NCBI GenBank assembly: GCA_005888425.1
Contig: VAZF01000223.1
Coordinates: 1 to 10,810 of the forward strand
Source of the DNA: Alphaproteobacteria bacterium
GTDB taxonomy: Bacteria > Pseudomonadota > Alphaproteobacteria > ATCC43930 > CGMCC-115725
Length of the DNA stretch: 10,810 nucleotides
Reading direction: 5' to 3'
The position numbers and the translations under genes were made by a program. Of the stretch, positions 1 to 6,085 are shown one piece after another. The stretch's first letter is position 1. Each line of letters opens with the position of its first letter. The notes beneath the pieces were generated by a model. That model was not told the DNA's origin. It searched no databases and was given only the letters and a program-made list of their open reading frames with translations.

Positions 1-407
1 ATGCGCGGCGCGGTCAGCCGCTCCTCGGCGACCGCGACGGTATCGCGGCTGAGAAAGCGGGCATGGCCCTGCAACACCGAGCAGCCCGTCATATCGCGCA
101 ACCAGCGCTCGATGCCGGCGCGGGAATTGGCCGAGATCGCGTCGGCCCGCACCTTGACCCGCGGCATGTCGATGCGGGGCGGCGTGTCGAGCATGACGCC
201 GTACTCGGCGCCGCGCCGCGCGAGGTGCGCGGCATAGGCGCTGGCAATGAGCGCCTTAGTCGGCATGCAGCCGGTGTTGACGCAGGTACCACCAAATAGA
301 TGGCGCTCGATCAGCGCCACCGACATGCCGGCGGCGGTGAGCCGGCCGGCGAGCGGCGGGCCGGCCTGCCCGGCACCGATGATGATCGCATCGAAAGGCC
401 GGCTCAC
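1..407 (-). CDS. FAD-dependent pyridine nucleotide-disulfide oxidoreductase, mercuric-reductase-like (N-terminal part)
   Basis: The gene begins at a GTG (407-405) that overlaps the stop of the DUF4126 gene as GTGA, and runs off the left edge, so about 135 residues are visible. They show the FAD-binding Rossmann start DAIIIGAGQAGPPLAGRL (GxGxxG, about residues 5-22), then an acidic strand end (ALIER), then GGTCVNTGCMPTKAL at about residues 40-54. That last segment carries the redox-active CxxxxC pair of the mercuric reductase/lipoamide dehydrogenase/glutathione reductase family. Family members pass electrons from NAD(P)H through FAD to a disulfide or metal substrate in the cytoplasm. The NAD-binding and dimerisation domains, and any C-terminal Cys pair that would mark a true MerA, lie outside the window. 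There is no merR/merT/merP here, so mercury reduction is not implied. The family is certain; the substrate is unknown. A relic of a similar gene lies at 4050-4136. Confidence 0.9.
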   Translation of the reverse strand, partial: MSRPFDAIIIGAGQAGPPLAGRLTAAGMSVALIERHLFGGTCVNTGCMPTKALIASAYAAHLARRGAEYGVMLDTPPRIDMPRVKVRADAISANSRAGIERWLRDMTGCSVLQGHARFLSRDTVAVAEERLTAPR

Positions 408-868
408 TTGATCACCACGACGACCAGGATTGCGACAATGATCGCGACGGCATCCTCGATGAACGCGGCCGGCATATCCCTGCGGAAGGCGGCGGCGAGC
501 CTCGCTCTGGCGGCAAATCCGCCCAGAGTGCCGATCACCGCCCCGACGAGCCCGGCGACGCCGCCCGCGATCAGCCAGCCCGAGGACGCGCCGAGCGCTG
601 CTCCGGACAGGGCACCCGATAGGATGCGGGCGCCAAACCCGCCGGGCGCCTTGCGGCTGGGCGCGGAGGGCAGCTGGTCGATGACGAGTTCGACGAATGC
701 CAGCACGGTCAATATCCCGACCGCCCACACCGAACCCATGAAGGCGAGCGGCGTGCCGGCGAGCGGCAGCCACCCGAGATCGGCCGCCCAGCTCACCACC
801 GCCGGCGCGGTAAAGGTGCGCAGCCCGCCGACGACACCAATCAGCAGCGCCAAGAGCAACACAATCAT
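404..868 (-). CDS. DUF4126 family integral membrane protein
   Basis: A 154-residue hydrophobic protein. The N-terminus has the GLRTFTAPAVVSWAA signature that I associate with DUF4126 proteins. About four membrane segments can be seen: residues 1-25, 38-62, 78-118 (Gly/Ala-rich, probably a hairpin) and 135-153. A basic loop (residues 120-130, FAARARLAAAFRRDM) separates the last two. A good ribosome site (GGAGGA) lies about 6 bases before the ATG. The TGA stop overlaps the GTG of the downstream flavoprotein gene, so the two are probably translationally coupled. No catalytic motif is visible and the family has no settled function. Placement between an exported hydrolase and a redox flavoprotein suggests an envelope role, which is inference only. 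Confidence 0.85.
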   Translation of the reverse strand: MIVLLLALLIGVVGGLRTFTAPAVVSWAADLGWLPLAGTPLAFMGSVWAVGILTVLAFVELVIDQLPSAPSRKAPGGFGARILSGALSGAALGASSGWLIAGGVAGLVGAVIGTLGGFAARARLAAAFRRDMPAAFIEDAVAIIVAILVVVVIK

Positions 869-964
869 CGCTGTTCCTCCGATTGCCGACCGGCCGTCAT
901 GCCCGCTCGTCCGCTCTGCCGCGTCGATCCGTCACGAAATGCCGCCCGATCCCGCGCTTGTGCC

Positions 965-1897
965 CTACGGCTTTTCGAGGAAGTCGCGGATGACGGCGAT
1001 CGTGGCTGCCGGCTGCTCCTCCATCAGCCAATGGCCGGAATTGGGCACCACCGCGCCGGTCACGTTCGTCGCGACGAAGCGGAGATCGTCGGCCATCGCG
1101 GTGTTGAACGATTTCTCCGCGCCGATCGCCATTACCGGCATCGGCAGCTTACCAGCTTTCGCGAGCAGCTCCTTGTTGTCGATCGCGTCCTGCGCAAAGG
1201 CGCCAAACTGCTCGAATGCGTCGTGCATGGCCCGCGGCCGCGCATAAAGGGCGGCGTAGTGATGGCGCGTCGCATCGTCGATCGCCTTCGGGTTGGCCGA
1301 CAGCTCATTCCAGAAGCGGTCGAGATAGATGCGCTCGCGGCCGGCGACCAGGCGCTCCTCGTCCGGGCCGCGAAAATTGAAATGCCATAGCCGCGGATCG
1401 CGGGTGATGGCGTCCCAGTCGCCGATGCCGGGTATTGGCGCATCCAGCGCGATCCACCGGGTGATGCGGCTGGGAAATTGGACGGCAAAGGCATATCCGA
1501 CCATGTTGCCGATATCGTGAGTGATGAGGTCCGCCTTGGCTATTTTCAAATGGTCGAGAACGCCCGCGATATCGAGGGCCTGATTCTTTTTCGTGTAGCC
1601 GGTGTCGGGATGCGCCGAGAGGCCCATGCCACGCAGATCGGGAACGATGACGGTGTGATTTTTCATCAGCAGCGCGGCGAGCGGCGCCCACATGTCGCCG
1701 GTATCGCCAAAGCCATGCAGCAAGACGACGGCCGGCCCCTGCCCGCCAACGCGCACATAAAGGGTCGTACCGTTGGTCGCGACCTGCTGCGCCTGAAAGC
1801 CCGCCGGAAACGGATGCACGCCGGCCATCGCCGCAGCGACGGTCACGAGAAGCAGGCCAAATGCCAGCAGCAATCGATATATCAAAATCCCCGGCAC
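965..1897 (-). CDS. Secreted alpha/beta hydrolase, Cif-like epoxide hydrolase/dehalogenase family
   Basis: A 310-residue protein counted from a GTG at 1897, which has AGGGA 7 bases upstream. An ATG at 1960 is also in frame, but it would overlap the DUF2721 gene by 32 bases and bury the signal peptide behind 21 extra residues. Residues 1-26 are a Sec signal peptide (basic residue, LLLAFGLLLVTVAAAMAG, likely cut after AMA). The hydrolase fold shows HGFGDTGDMW (oxyanion region), DLRGMGLS, and the nucleophile elbow HDIGNMVGYA with Asp128. An Asp nucleophile is typical of epoxide hydrolases and haloalkane dehalogenases, not esterases. Other family residues are Asp152 in DAPIPG, His172 in LWHF and the catalytic His289 in SGHWLMEEQP. 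The cap region (LVAGRERIYLDRFW, YARPRAMHDAFEQF) resembles Pseudomonas Cif, but the ring-opening Tyr position is Phe231. Likely periplasmic or secreted; the substrate is unknown. Confidence 0.85.
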   Translation of the reverse strand: MPGILIYRLLLAFGLLLVTVAAAMAGVHPFPAGFQAQQVATNGTTLYVRVGGQGPAVVLLHGFGDTGDMWAPLAALLMKNHTVIVPDLRGMGLSAHPDTGYTKKNQALDIAGVLDHLKIAKADLITHDIGNMVGYAFAVQFPSRITRWIALDAPIPGIGDWDAITRDPRLWHFNFRGPDEERLVAGRERIYLDRFWNELSANPKAIDDATRHHYAALYARPRAMHDAFEQFGAFAQDAIDNKELLAKAGKLPMPVMAIGAEKSFNTAMADDLRFVATNVTGAVVPNSGHWLMEEQPAATIAVIRDFLEKP

Positions 1898-1904
1898 TCC
1901 ATGA

Positions 1905-1909
1905 TCCCT
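1905..1909 (-). promoter_or_regulatory. Ribosome binding site that sets the hydrolase start
   Basis: AGGGA on the minus strand sits 7 bases before the GTG at 1897. It supports the 310-residue form with its signal peptide at the very N-terminus over the longer ATG form starting at 1960. Confidence 0.55.
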
Positions 1910-1928
1910 AAGTCCGCTCAGACACTTT

Positions 1929-2483
1929 TCAGGCGCCGTCGCCCGGCCCGGCGGCATCACCCGTAACGCCGAGCTCCGGCTGCGGCTCCGGCACTTCGGC
2001 TGCGTCGCCCTCGGCTGCCGCGCGCCGGATCGCGGCGGCTTCGAGCCGGATGCCGGTGCTGGCCATCAACATCTCCGCCGTGAAGGCACCGATGCCACCG
2101 AGGGCGCAGAACACCGCAAGACCAAATAACCCGAACAGCATCGACACAACCGTCTCCTCCCGCAGCGCGCCAACGAACAGTGTCAGCACGGCGCCGCAGG
2201 TCGCCGCGCCGCCGAGCGCGCCGAGGACGACAGCAATATCGAGCGCGACCGATCGGCGGTGCAGATGCGCGAGCTGTGCTTCCAGCGCCTTGGCCTGTAC
2301 GGCATCGGCGTCGCTGAGCGCTTCCAGAACCCGGTGGACCCGGTCGGAGACGCGCGCCAGCCGCGTCGAGAATACGTTGAGCAGCGTCGCGATGCCGGAC
2401 AGCAGGAAGACGGGCGTCAGCGCCACCTGGATGATGTGGGCGACCGGGTCGAGTGCCGATCCGCCACTATCGATGCCGAACAT
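1929..2483 (-). CDS. DUF2721 family membrane protein
   Basis: A 184-residue protein from the ATG at 2483; a GTG at 2492 would add three residues. No strong ribosome site distinguishes the two. The N-terminal stretch IIQVALTPVFLLSGIATLLN followed by STRLARVSDRVHRV is the recognisable DUF2721 pattern: a first membrane helix, then a conserved basic amphipathic segment. Two further membrane segments follow (ALDIAVVLGALGGAATCGAVLTLF and MLFGLFGLAVFCALGGIGAF), then a charged, Pro/Glu-rich cytoplasmic-looking tail (EVPEPQPEL). The function of the family is unknown. The gene lies 31 bases upstream of the hydrolase start, so the two are probably co-transcribed. A decayed second copy, about 84% identical over 74 aligned bases by hand count, lies at 4144-4258. 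Confidence 0.85.
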   Translation of the reverse strand: MFGIDSGGSALDPVAHIIQVALTPVFLLSGIATLLNVFSTRLARVSDRVHRVLEALSDADAVQAKALEAQLAHLHRRSVALDIAVVLGALGGAATCGAVLTLFVGALREETVVSMLFGLFGLAVFCALGGIGAFTAEMLMASTGIRLEAAAIRRAAAEGDAAEVPEPQPELGVTGDAAGPGDGA

Positions 2484-2586
2484 CAGCACCACTCTGGGAT
2501 CGCGAACGGCCGAGACCCGCGCCGTCGAGGCGTATCGCGGTCGTGGTTTTGCACCTTCGCGCGGCGGAGGCTACCGGAAAAGCCGT

Positions 2587-2599
2587 CCGCCGCGGGCGG
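2587..2599 (-). terminator. Weak hairpin downstream of the Gly-rich gene
   Basis: CCGCC-GCG-GGCGG forms a 5-bp GC stem with a 3-base loop. On the minus strand it is followed within a few bases by ACGGCTTTT. It lies about 30 bases past the stop of the Gly/His-rich gene and could attenuate transcription before the DUF2721 gene. The stem is short and the T run is only four, so this is a weak call in GC-rich DNA. Confidence 0.2.
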
Positions 2600-2628
2600 G
2601 GCGCGAGCGTGGCCATTATCACGACACG

Positions 2629-3327
2629 TCAGTTGCCGGAAACCGCCTGCCATGTGGTGTTGCACTGGCTGACGGAGGGGTAATACCCCGCGGGGTCGGA
2701 GCAGTACCAGGACTGGGAGGTGTCCGACGCGCCATCGGCATAGGAATCATCATAGACACCGTCGTTCGACCACAGATATCGGTCGGAACCCCACCACCAG
2801 CCATACCGCCCATCATGCCAGCCGCGGTGCCACTGGCCGCCATTGCCGCCGCCGCGCAGCACGATGGAATTGCCGCTCGACCCCTCGCGGGAGCTGCCGG
2901 CATGGAAGCGATCCATTCCCGCGCCAAACGGTGCCTCGGGACGAACGCCGCCGGCAAAGTTGCTGCCGACAAATCCCCTTCCGGCCAATCCGCTGCCACT
3001 AAGTCCGCTATTGCGAACGCCGCCCGCGTGAAAGCCGCCAGCATGCAAACCGGCAATGCCGCCGCCGTGGAAACCGCCCCCGCCGCCGTGGAAACCGCCT
3101 CCGCCGCCGTGGAAACCGCCTCCTCCACCGCCGTGGAAACCGCCACCGCCGCCACCGTGGAAACCGCCGCCACCGCCAGCAGGCGCGGCGTAAGCGAGAC
3201 CCGGCACCGACAATGCCGCCGCAAGTAACAACATGACCGACAGGACCCGCGTGGCTCCGCGGCTCGCCGGCCGAACGCGCCGAGCCGGCGCCAATCCGCC
3301 ACGGCTGCCGGCAACGAGGTTCCTCAT
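2629..3327 (-). CDS. Secreted Gly/His-rich repeat protein with C-terminal Cys-pair motif
   Basis: A 232-residue protein from the ATG at 3327, chosen because AGGAG lies 8 bases upstream; an in-frame start at 3369 would add 14 residues without that site. Residues 1-50 form a long-n-region signal peptide (RVLSVMLLLAAALSVPGLAYA, then AP). The mature part opens with five GGGGGFHGG-type repeats, then a Gly/His/Phe linker (GLHAGGFHAGGV), a Trp/Tyr/Asp-rich segment (WWWGSDRYLW) and a C-terminal module WYCSDPAGYYPSVSQC followed by WQAV. Two Cys flank an aromatic-Pro core and could form a disulfide. That C-terminal module recurs in the gene at 9797-10181. I know no function for it. The His-Gly repeats could bind metal or act as a flexible wall or surface component, which is inference. 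The gene may be the first of the minus-strand operon. Confidence 0.8.
   Translation of the reverse strand: MRNLVAGSRGGLAPARRVRPASRGATRVLSVMLLLAAALSVPGLAYAAPAGGGGGFHGGGGGGFHGGGGGGFHGGGGGFHGGGGGFHGGGIAGLHAGGFHAGGVRNSGLSGSGLAGRGFVGSNFAGGVRPEAPFGAGMDRFHAGSSREGSSGNSIVLRGGGNGGQWHRGWHDGRYGWWWGSDRYLWSNDGVYDDSYADGASDTSQSWYCSDPAGYYPSVSQCNTTWQAVSGN
3067..3168. repeat. Five-copy GTGGAAACCGCC tandem array inside the Gly-rich gene
   Basis: The 12-mer GTGGAAACCGCC occurs at 3067, 3088, 3109, 3133 and 3157, with spacings of 21, 21, 24 and 24 bases. All spacings are multiples of three, so copy-number change would preserve the reading frame. On the minus strand the array encodes the GGFHGG repeats. It is a coding repeat, not a CRISPR or regulatory array. 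Confidence 0.9.
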
Positions 3328-3335
3328 GGGAGCTG

Positions 3336-3340
3336 CTCCT
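3336..3340 (-). promoter_or_regulatory. Ribosome binding site of the Gly/His-rich gene
   Basis: AGGAG on the minus strand, 8 bases before the ATG at 3327. It decides that start over the in-frame one at 3369. The upstream promoter must lie in the roughly 85 bases between this gene and the regulator relic ending at 3412; I could not pick a convincing -35/-10 pair. Confidence 0.6.
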
Positions 3341-3411
3341 TTATGTCCGCCGCCTAGAGGACGGCGCATGAGGGCAATCTCGGGTCGGCAGCTGGACCGG
3401 CATTCGCCGCA

Positions 3412-3594
3412 TCATGAAATCGGGTTTACGCGCGCACCCGACCAGGCAGGCAGCGTGGCCGGCTCAGCTTCGCGAACCGTGTAGCCGGCCCCCGCAACGG
3501 CGTGGATCAGCCGGCACTCGAAGCCATCGTCGATCTTCTGGCGCAGATGGTGGATGTGCATGTCGACGATGTGGCCGCGCGCCTCGAAACCGCT
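3412..3594 (-). pseudogene. 3' relic of an OmpR-family response regulator
   Basis: Only the last part of a winged-helix DNA-binding domain remains: GHIVDMHIHHLRQKIDDGFE, then CRLIHAVAGAGYTVRE, and a divergent tail to a TGA at 3412-3414. It matches the C-terminus of the intact regulator at 4294-4968 almost residue for residue. By hand count about 92 of 108 aligned bases agree (about 85%). No receiver domain, start codon or ribosome site precedes it. The open frame upstream begins directly after the TGA of the small ORF at 3607. Loss is therefore 5' truncation. The divergence is too great for a recent copying event and most differences are synonymous, so the segment was probably under protein-level selection for much of its history. 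Confidence 0.85.
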
Positions 3595-3606
3595 CAGGCC
3601 CCGTCG

Positions 3607-3876
3607 TCAACCGTAGCTGTTGGTCATGTGGTCGTAGGGCGCGTATTGCGGACCGGCGCAACCCGTCAGCGACAGCACCATAGCCAGACCCGCTATGATA
3701 AGGATCGACGTCCTCCGATGTGCCGCAACGGTCGTTCGTTCGGGATGCTCAAGTGCCGGACTGGCATCCTCCCGTGCATACCGGCGGTCGCGCGCGCAGT
3801 GCCATTCCGTTTCGGCGAAGAACTCGGTGCGATCGGCGCCCCAACGATCGTGTTGTTCGGCGATGATGTCCGTCAT
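3607..3876 (-). CDS. Hypothetical small protein with lipoprotein-like C-terminal half (possibly disrupted)
   Basis: An 89-codon ORF of unrecognised family. Residues 1-50 are polar and charged (MTDIIAEQHDRWGADRTEFF). The last 37 residues read RRTSILIIAGLAMVLSLTGC and then AGPQYAPYDHMTNSYG: a basic n-region, a hydrophobic helix and an LTGC lipobox, which together are a complete lipoprotein signal peptide. Lipoprotein signals belong at the N-terminus, so either translation starts inside the frame or two pieces have been joined. GGAGG lies within the RRT codons but is followed by no ATG, GTG or TTG in that frame. The ATG at 3876 has no good ribosome site. In the same frame an ATG at 3936 has AGGAG 6 bases upstream but meets a TGA after 12 codons (3898-3900). 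The gene may be a decayed remnant or a short lipoprotein using a rare start. Confidence 0.35.
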   Translation of the reverse strand: MTDIIAEQHDRWGADRTEFFAETEWHCARDRRYAREDASPALEHPERTTVAAHRRTSILIIAGLAMVLSLTGCAGPQYAPYDHMTNSYG

Positions 3877-4049
3877 GCTGCGCTGTACTTTCGTTTCTCA
3901 CGAGGCCTCGCTGAATCTGGGAAAGTGCGCTGACATCTCGATCTCCTGAACGTGAACTGTGATTTAAGTGCCTCCTCGGCAGGATTCGGCACTTCCCCTC
4001 CAGGATCTGCTTGGTTTCCCTTGGCGAGATTTATCGTCCTCGCTGCCGC

Positions 4050-4136
4050 CCGGCGCCGCTCCGATTCGAGGAGCGTCACCCGCGCGCCGAAGCGCCGGTA
4101 CATCTGCGTGAATTCGAGACCCCAGATGCCTGCCGG
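4050..4136 (-). pseudogene. Relic of the NAD-binding domain of an FAD disulfide oxidoreductase
   Basis: On the minus strand this stretch encodes AGIWGLEFTQMYRRFGARVT followed by LLESERR. It matches the second Rossmann fold of mercuric-reductase-like flavoproteins, where the usual form is GxYIGLEFAQMYRRFGxxVT. The first Gly of the GxGxxG is lost (preceding residues are PPP) and the frame continues into unrelated sequence after ESERR. It is thus an internal scrap of about 29 codons without start, FAD domain or dimer domain. It is the same family as the gene entering the window at 1-407, but it covers a different part of the protein, so the two cannot be compared directly here. Confidence 0.7.
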
Positions 4137-4143
4137 CGGCGGA

Positions 4144-4258
4144 TCAGATGCCTGAAGCGGTGAAAGCAAGTATGCCGATCGCGACGCGCGCCAGCCGGTC
4201 GAGAGCACGTGAGAAGCGTGGCGATACCCGACAGCGGAAAGACAGGCGTCAGGATTTA
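4144..4258 (-). pseudogene. Relic of a DUF2721 gene
   Basis: On the minus strand the sequence reads LTPVFPLSGIATLL, then after single-base losses RLARVAIGILAFTASGI and a TGA at 4144-4146. The intact DUF2721 protein has LTPVFLLSGIATLL, STRLARV and, much later, GIGAFTA. Nucleotide alignment of the first block with 2353-2428 gives about 62 of 74 matches with two one-base gaps by hand count. The second block looks like the late part of the gene joined by an internal deletion. A TAA lies in frame just upstream of the first block. The gene is clearly dead. It lies directly downstream of the intact regulator at 4294, in the same orientation. Confidence 0.7.
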
Positions 4259-4293
4259 ACCGGCCCGCTCGGTTAAGCGTGCGACGTTCCCAG

Positions 4294-4968
4294 CTAGGGT
4301 TCGCGAAGGGTGTATCCGGCGCCCGCGACGGTATGGATCAGGCGGTGCTCAAAGCCATCATCGATCTTCTGGCGCAGACGGTGAATGTGCATGTCGACGA
4401 TATGCCCGTGCGCCTCAAAATCGTAGGTCCATGCCGCTTCGAGCAGCATCGAGCGAGTCACGACCTGTCCGGCATGGCGAAGCAGGTTCTCGAGCAGGAG
4501 ATACTCGCGCCGCTGCAACTCGATCCTCCGGCCAGCGCGCGACACGGTGCGCAATTCCGTGTCGAGCTCGAGATCCCCGACTCGAAGAACGGTCTGCCGG
4601 TGCGAGCGGCCCCTGCGGCGCGCTAACGCCTCCAAGCGCGCCAGCAGCTCGGAGAAGGAATACGGCTTCGTAAGGTAGTCGTCGCAGCCGGCCTGCAGCC
4701 CCTCGACCCGCGCGGCCGTTGTGGCGACCCCGCTGAGCATTAGCACGAGCGTCCGCCGATCCCGATGACGCAGGCGCCGGACAAGGGTGACCCCATCGAT
4801 ACCCGGCAGTTTCCGGTCAAGCACAAGCGCGTCGTAAATCCCCTCGATCGCCATTGCCAGGGCCATCTCCCCATCCGCTACGCGGTCGACGATATGCCCG
4901 CTTTCGGTCAGACCGCGGACAAGGTAGTCGGCCGTCCGCTGATCATCCTCGGCCACCAGCACGCGCAC
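4294..4968 (-). CDS. OmpR/PhoB-family two-component response regulator
   Basis: A 224-residue regulator from a GTG at 4968 with AAGGGG about 8 bases upstream. The receiver domain spans residues 1-115: acidic pocket EDD (7-9), phosphoacceptor Asp51 in LVLDRKLPG, Ser79 in LMLSG, and Lys101 in DDYLTKP. A short linker is followed by an OmpR-type winged helix (about 128-222) with LRVGDLELD, RREYLLLENLLRHAGQVVTR and the recognition region VDMHIHRLRQKIDDG ending in AGAGYTLRE. It should bind DNA as a phosphorylation-dependent dimer. It reads away from the regulator/kinase pair at 5402-7508 and has no kinase in its own direction. Its partner could be the kinase at 6063 or the soluble kinase at 7700. 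The relic at 3412-3594 is its nearest paralogue in the window. Confidence 0.93.
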   Translation of the reverse strand: MRVLVAEDDQRTADYLVRGLTESGHIVDRVADGEMALAMAIEGIYDALVLDRKLPGIDGVTLVRRLRHRDRRTLVLMLSGVATTAARVEGLQAGCDDYLTKPYSFSELLARLEALARRRGRSHRQTVLRVGDLELDTELRTVSRAGRRIELQRREYLLLENLLRHAGQVVTRSMLLEAAWTYDFEAHGHIVDMHIHRLRQKIDDGFEHRLIHTVAGAGYTLREP

Positions 4969-5172
4969 GCGAGGATCCCCTTGCTAACAGCGAATTCACG
5001 TCCTGGAGATGAGCATGCCGCATGGAGAGGGCAAGATAGGCCTCCGGGAAACGGGCGATCGGGACAAAGGTTCATGCCCGAACAAGCGGGGTCGCTGCGA
5101 TGAATAGCCGGGGCTTTGGCGTTTTCACATGGATGTTTCTATGCCTCGCGGGCACTCCCCCCGTTGTGCGAC

Positions 5173-5177
5173 AGGAG
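5173..5177 (+). promoter_or_regulatory. Strong ribosome binding site before a possible small gene
   Basis: AGGAG sits 6 bases before the ATG at 5184, which is near-ideal spacing. It is the main reason for proposing the small gene that follows. Confidence 0.4.
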
Positions 5178-5183
5178 CGCGCT

Positions 5184-5369
5184 ATGTTGCCGCACCGGCA
5201 GTCGCATGCCGTCGACCGGAGCCTGTGCCTGTCGGTGCCGGCCACCACTCAAACCCCCTCCAAGGTGGCGATCGGCCGGAAGCTCAAGGAGTACATCGGG
5301 GCCGCGTTAACTAGAAGCTTCAGGCAGCCAACTCAGGCGCGTCGCCACGAGGCTTGGATCGCAGTATGA
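5184..5369 (+). CDS. Possible 61-residue small protein ahead of the regulator/kinase pair
   Basis: The frame starts at an ATG with AGGAG 6 bases upstream. Its TGA (5367-5369) overlaps an in-frame start of the next regulator (ATG at 5366) as ATGA. The product begins MLPHRQSHAVDRSLCLSVPA and contains the basic segment KVAIGRKLKEYIGAALTRSF. That segment looks faintly like the helix of small alphaproteobacterial regulators such as NepR, but the conserved P-x-P-x-R-F stretch that should follow is absent, so I do not assign it. There is no signal peptide or membrane helix. It may be a real coupled leader gene or a chance frame; the ribosome site and the stop/start overlap are the only support. Confidence 0.35.
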   Translation: MLPHRQSHAVDRSLCLSVPATTQTPSKVAIGRKLKEYIGAALTRSFRQPTQARRHEAWIAV

Positions 5370-5401
5370 TATCAATGCCTTCTCACGAACATGGGACAGC
5401 C

Positions 5402-6085
5402 ATGGCCAGAGTGCTGGTCATTGAAGACGATCGCCGGACCGCGGCGGAAATAGCCGCGGCGCTGGGTGACCACGGTTTTGACGTCGAATGCGCCTATACG
5501 GGGCGCGACGGGCTGTTGCGCGCGACCGCCGAGAAATACGACGCCATTGTCCTCGACCGGATGCTGCCGGGCGATCTCGACGGGCTCGGCATTTTGGCGA
5601 CCTTGCGGACGATCCGGACCGAGACACCGGTCCTGATACTCAGCGCGCTTTCGGCGGTCGATGAGCGCGTGCGCGGCTTGCGGGCCGGCGGCGACGATTA
5701 TCTCACCAAACCATTTGAGTCGGTCGAGCTGACGGCCCGGCTCGACGTCCTGATTCGGCGCCACTCCATGCCTCAGCAGGAGACGACGCTACGGGTTGGG
5801 GACTTGCAGGTCGATCTGTTGACTCGCGAGCTGCGGCGCGCCGGCCGGATGGTTGAGCTTTTGCCGCGCGAGTACCGGCTTCTCGAATATCTGATGCGGC
5901 ACGCCGGCCGCGTCGTTACGCGCACGATGCTGTTCGAGGAGGTCTGGGGCTATCACTACGACCCGCAGACGAACGTCATCGATGTTCATATCGGCCGCCT
6001 GCGCCGCAAGCTCGAAGAAGGCGGGGAGCCGCAGATGATTCACACTGTACGGGGTTCGGGGTATGTCCTCCGTGCGGCTGAGTGA
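5402..6085 (+). CDS. OmpR/PhoB-family two-component response regulator
   Basis: A 227-residue regulator. The ATG at 5402 (MARVLVIEDD) puts the acidic cluster at the usual distance from the N-terminus; upstream in-frame starts at 5366 and 5375 would add a non-conserved 9-12 residue tail. The receiver domain shows EDD (8-10), phosphoacceptor Asp52 in VLDRMLPG, Ser81 in LILSALS and Lys103 in DDYLTKPF. The winged helix runs from about residue 130 to the end (LRVGDLQVD, LLPREYRLLEYLMRHAGRVV, NVIDVHIGRLRRKLEEGG, RGSGYVLRA). The gene overlaps the histidine kinase start by 23 bases, which is the standard layout of a cognate pair with coupled translation. Target genes are unknown; the neighbouring membrane and Gly-rich genes are candidates. 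Confidence 0.94.
   Translation: MARVLVIEDDRRTAAEIAAALGDHGFDVECAYTGRDGLLRATAEKYDAIVLDRMLPGDLDGLGILATLRTIRTETPVLILSALSAVDERVRGLRAGGDDYLTKPFESVELTARLDVLIRRHSMPQQETTLRVGDLQVDLLTRELRRAGRMVELLPREYRLLEYLMRHAGRVVTRTMLFEEVWGYHYDPQTNVIDVHIGRLRRKLEEGGEPQMIHTVRGSGYVLRAAE

Noticed and set aside
300..1247. Long plus-strand open frame of 315 codons
   Set aside because: It is antisense to the DUF4126 and hydrolase genes, which have clear family motifs and signal sequences; the translation is low-complexity Ala/Pro/Ser/Thr.
3067..3168. Regular short repeats that could suggest a CRISPR or regulatory array
   Set aside because: Spacing is always a multiple of three and the units encode a protein repeat; there are no unique spacers of constant length.
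2050..3228. Plus-strand open frame of 392 codons with AVETA repeats
   Set aside because: It is the antisense reading of the Gly/His repeat array and the DUF2721 gene. The minus strand has signal peptide, ribosome site and conserved C-terminus.
3873..4208. 111-codon minus-strand ORF as an intact gene
   Set aside because: It crosses the DUF2721 and flavoprotein relics in frames that only partly match either, so it is a chance frame through decayed genes.
5184..5369. NepR-type anti-sigma factor
   Set aside because: Only a short IGRKL-like string fits. The conserved segment after the helix is missing and no ecfG or phyR gene is nearby.
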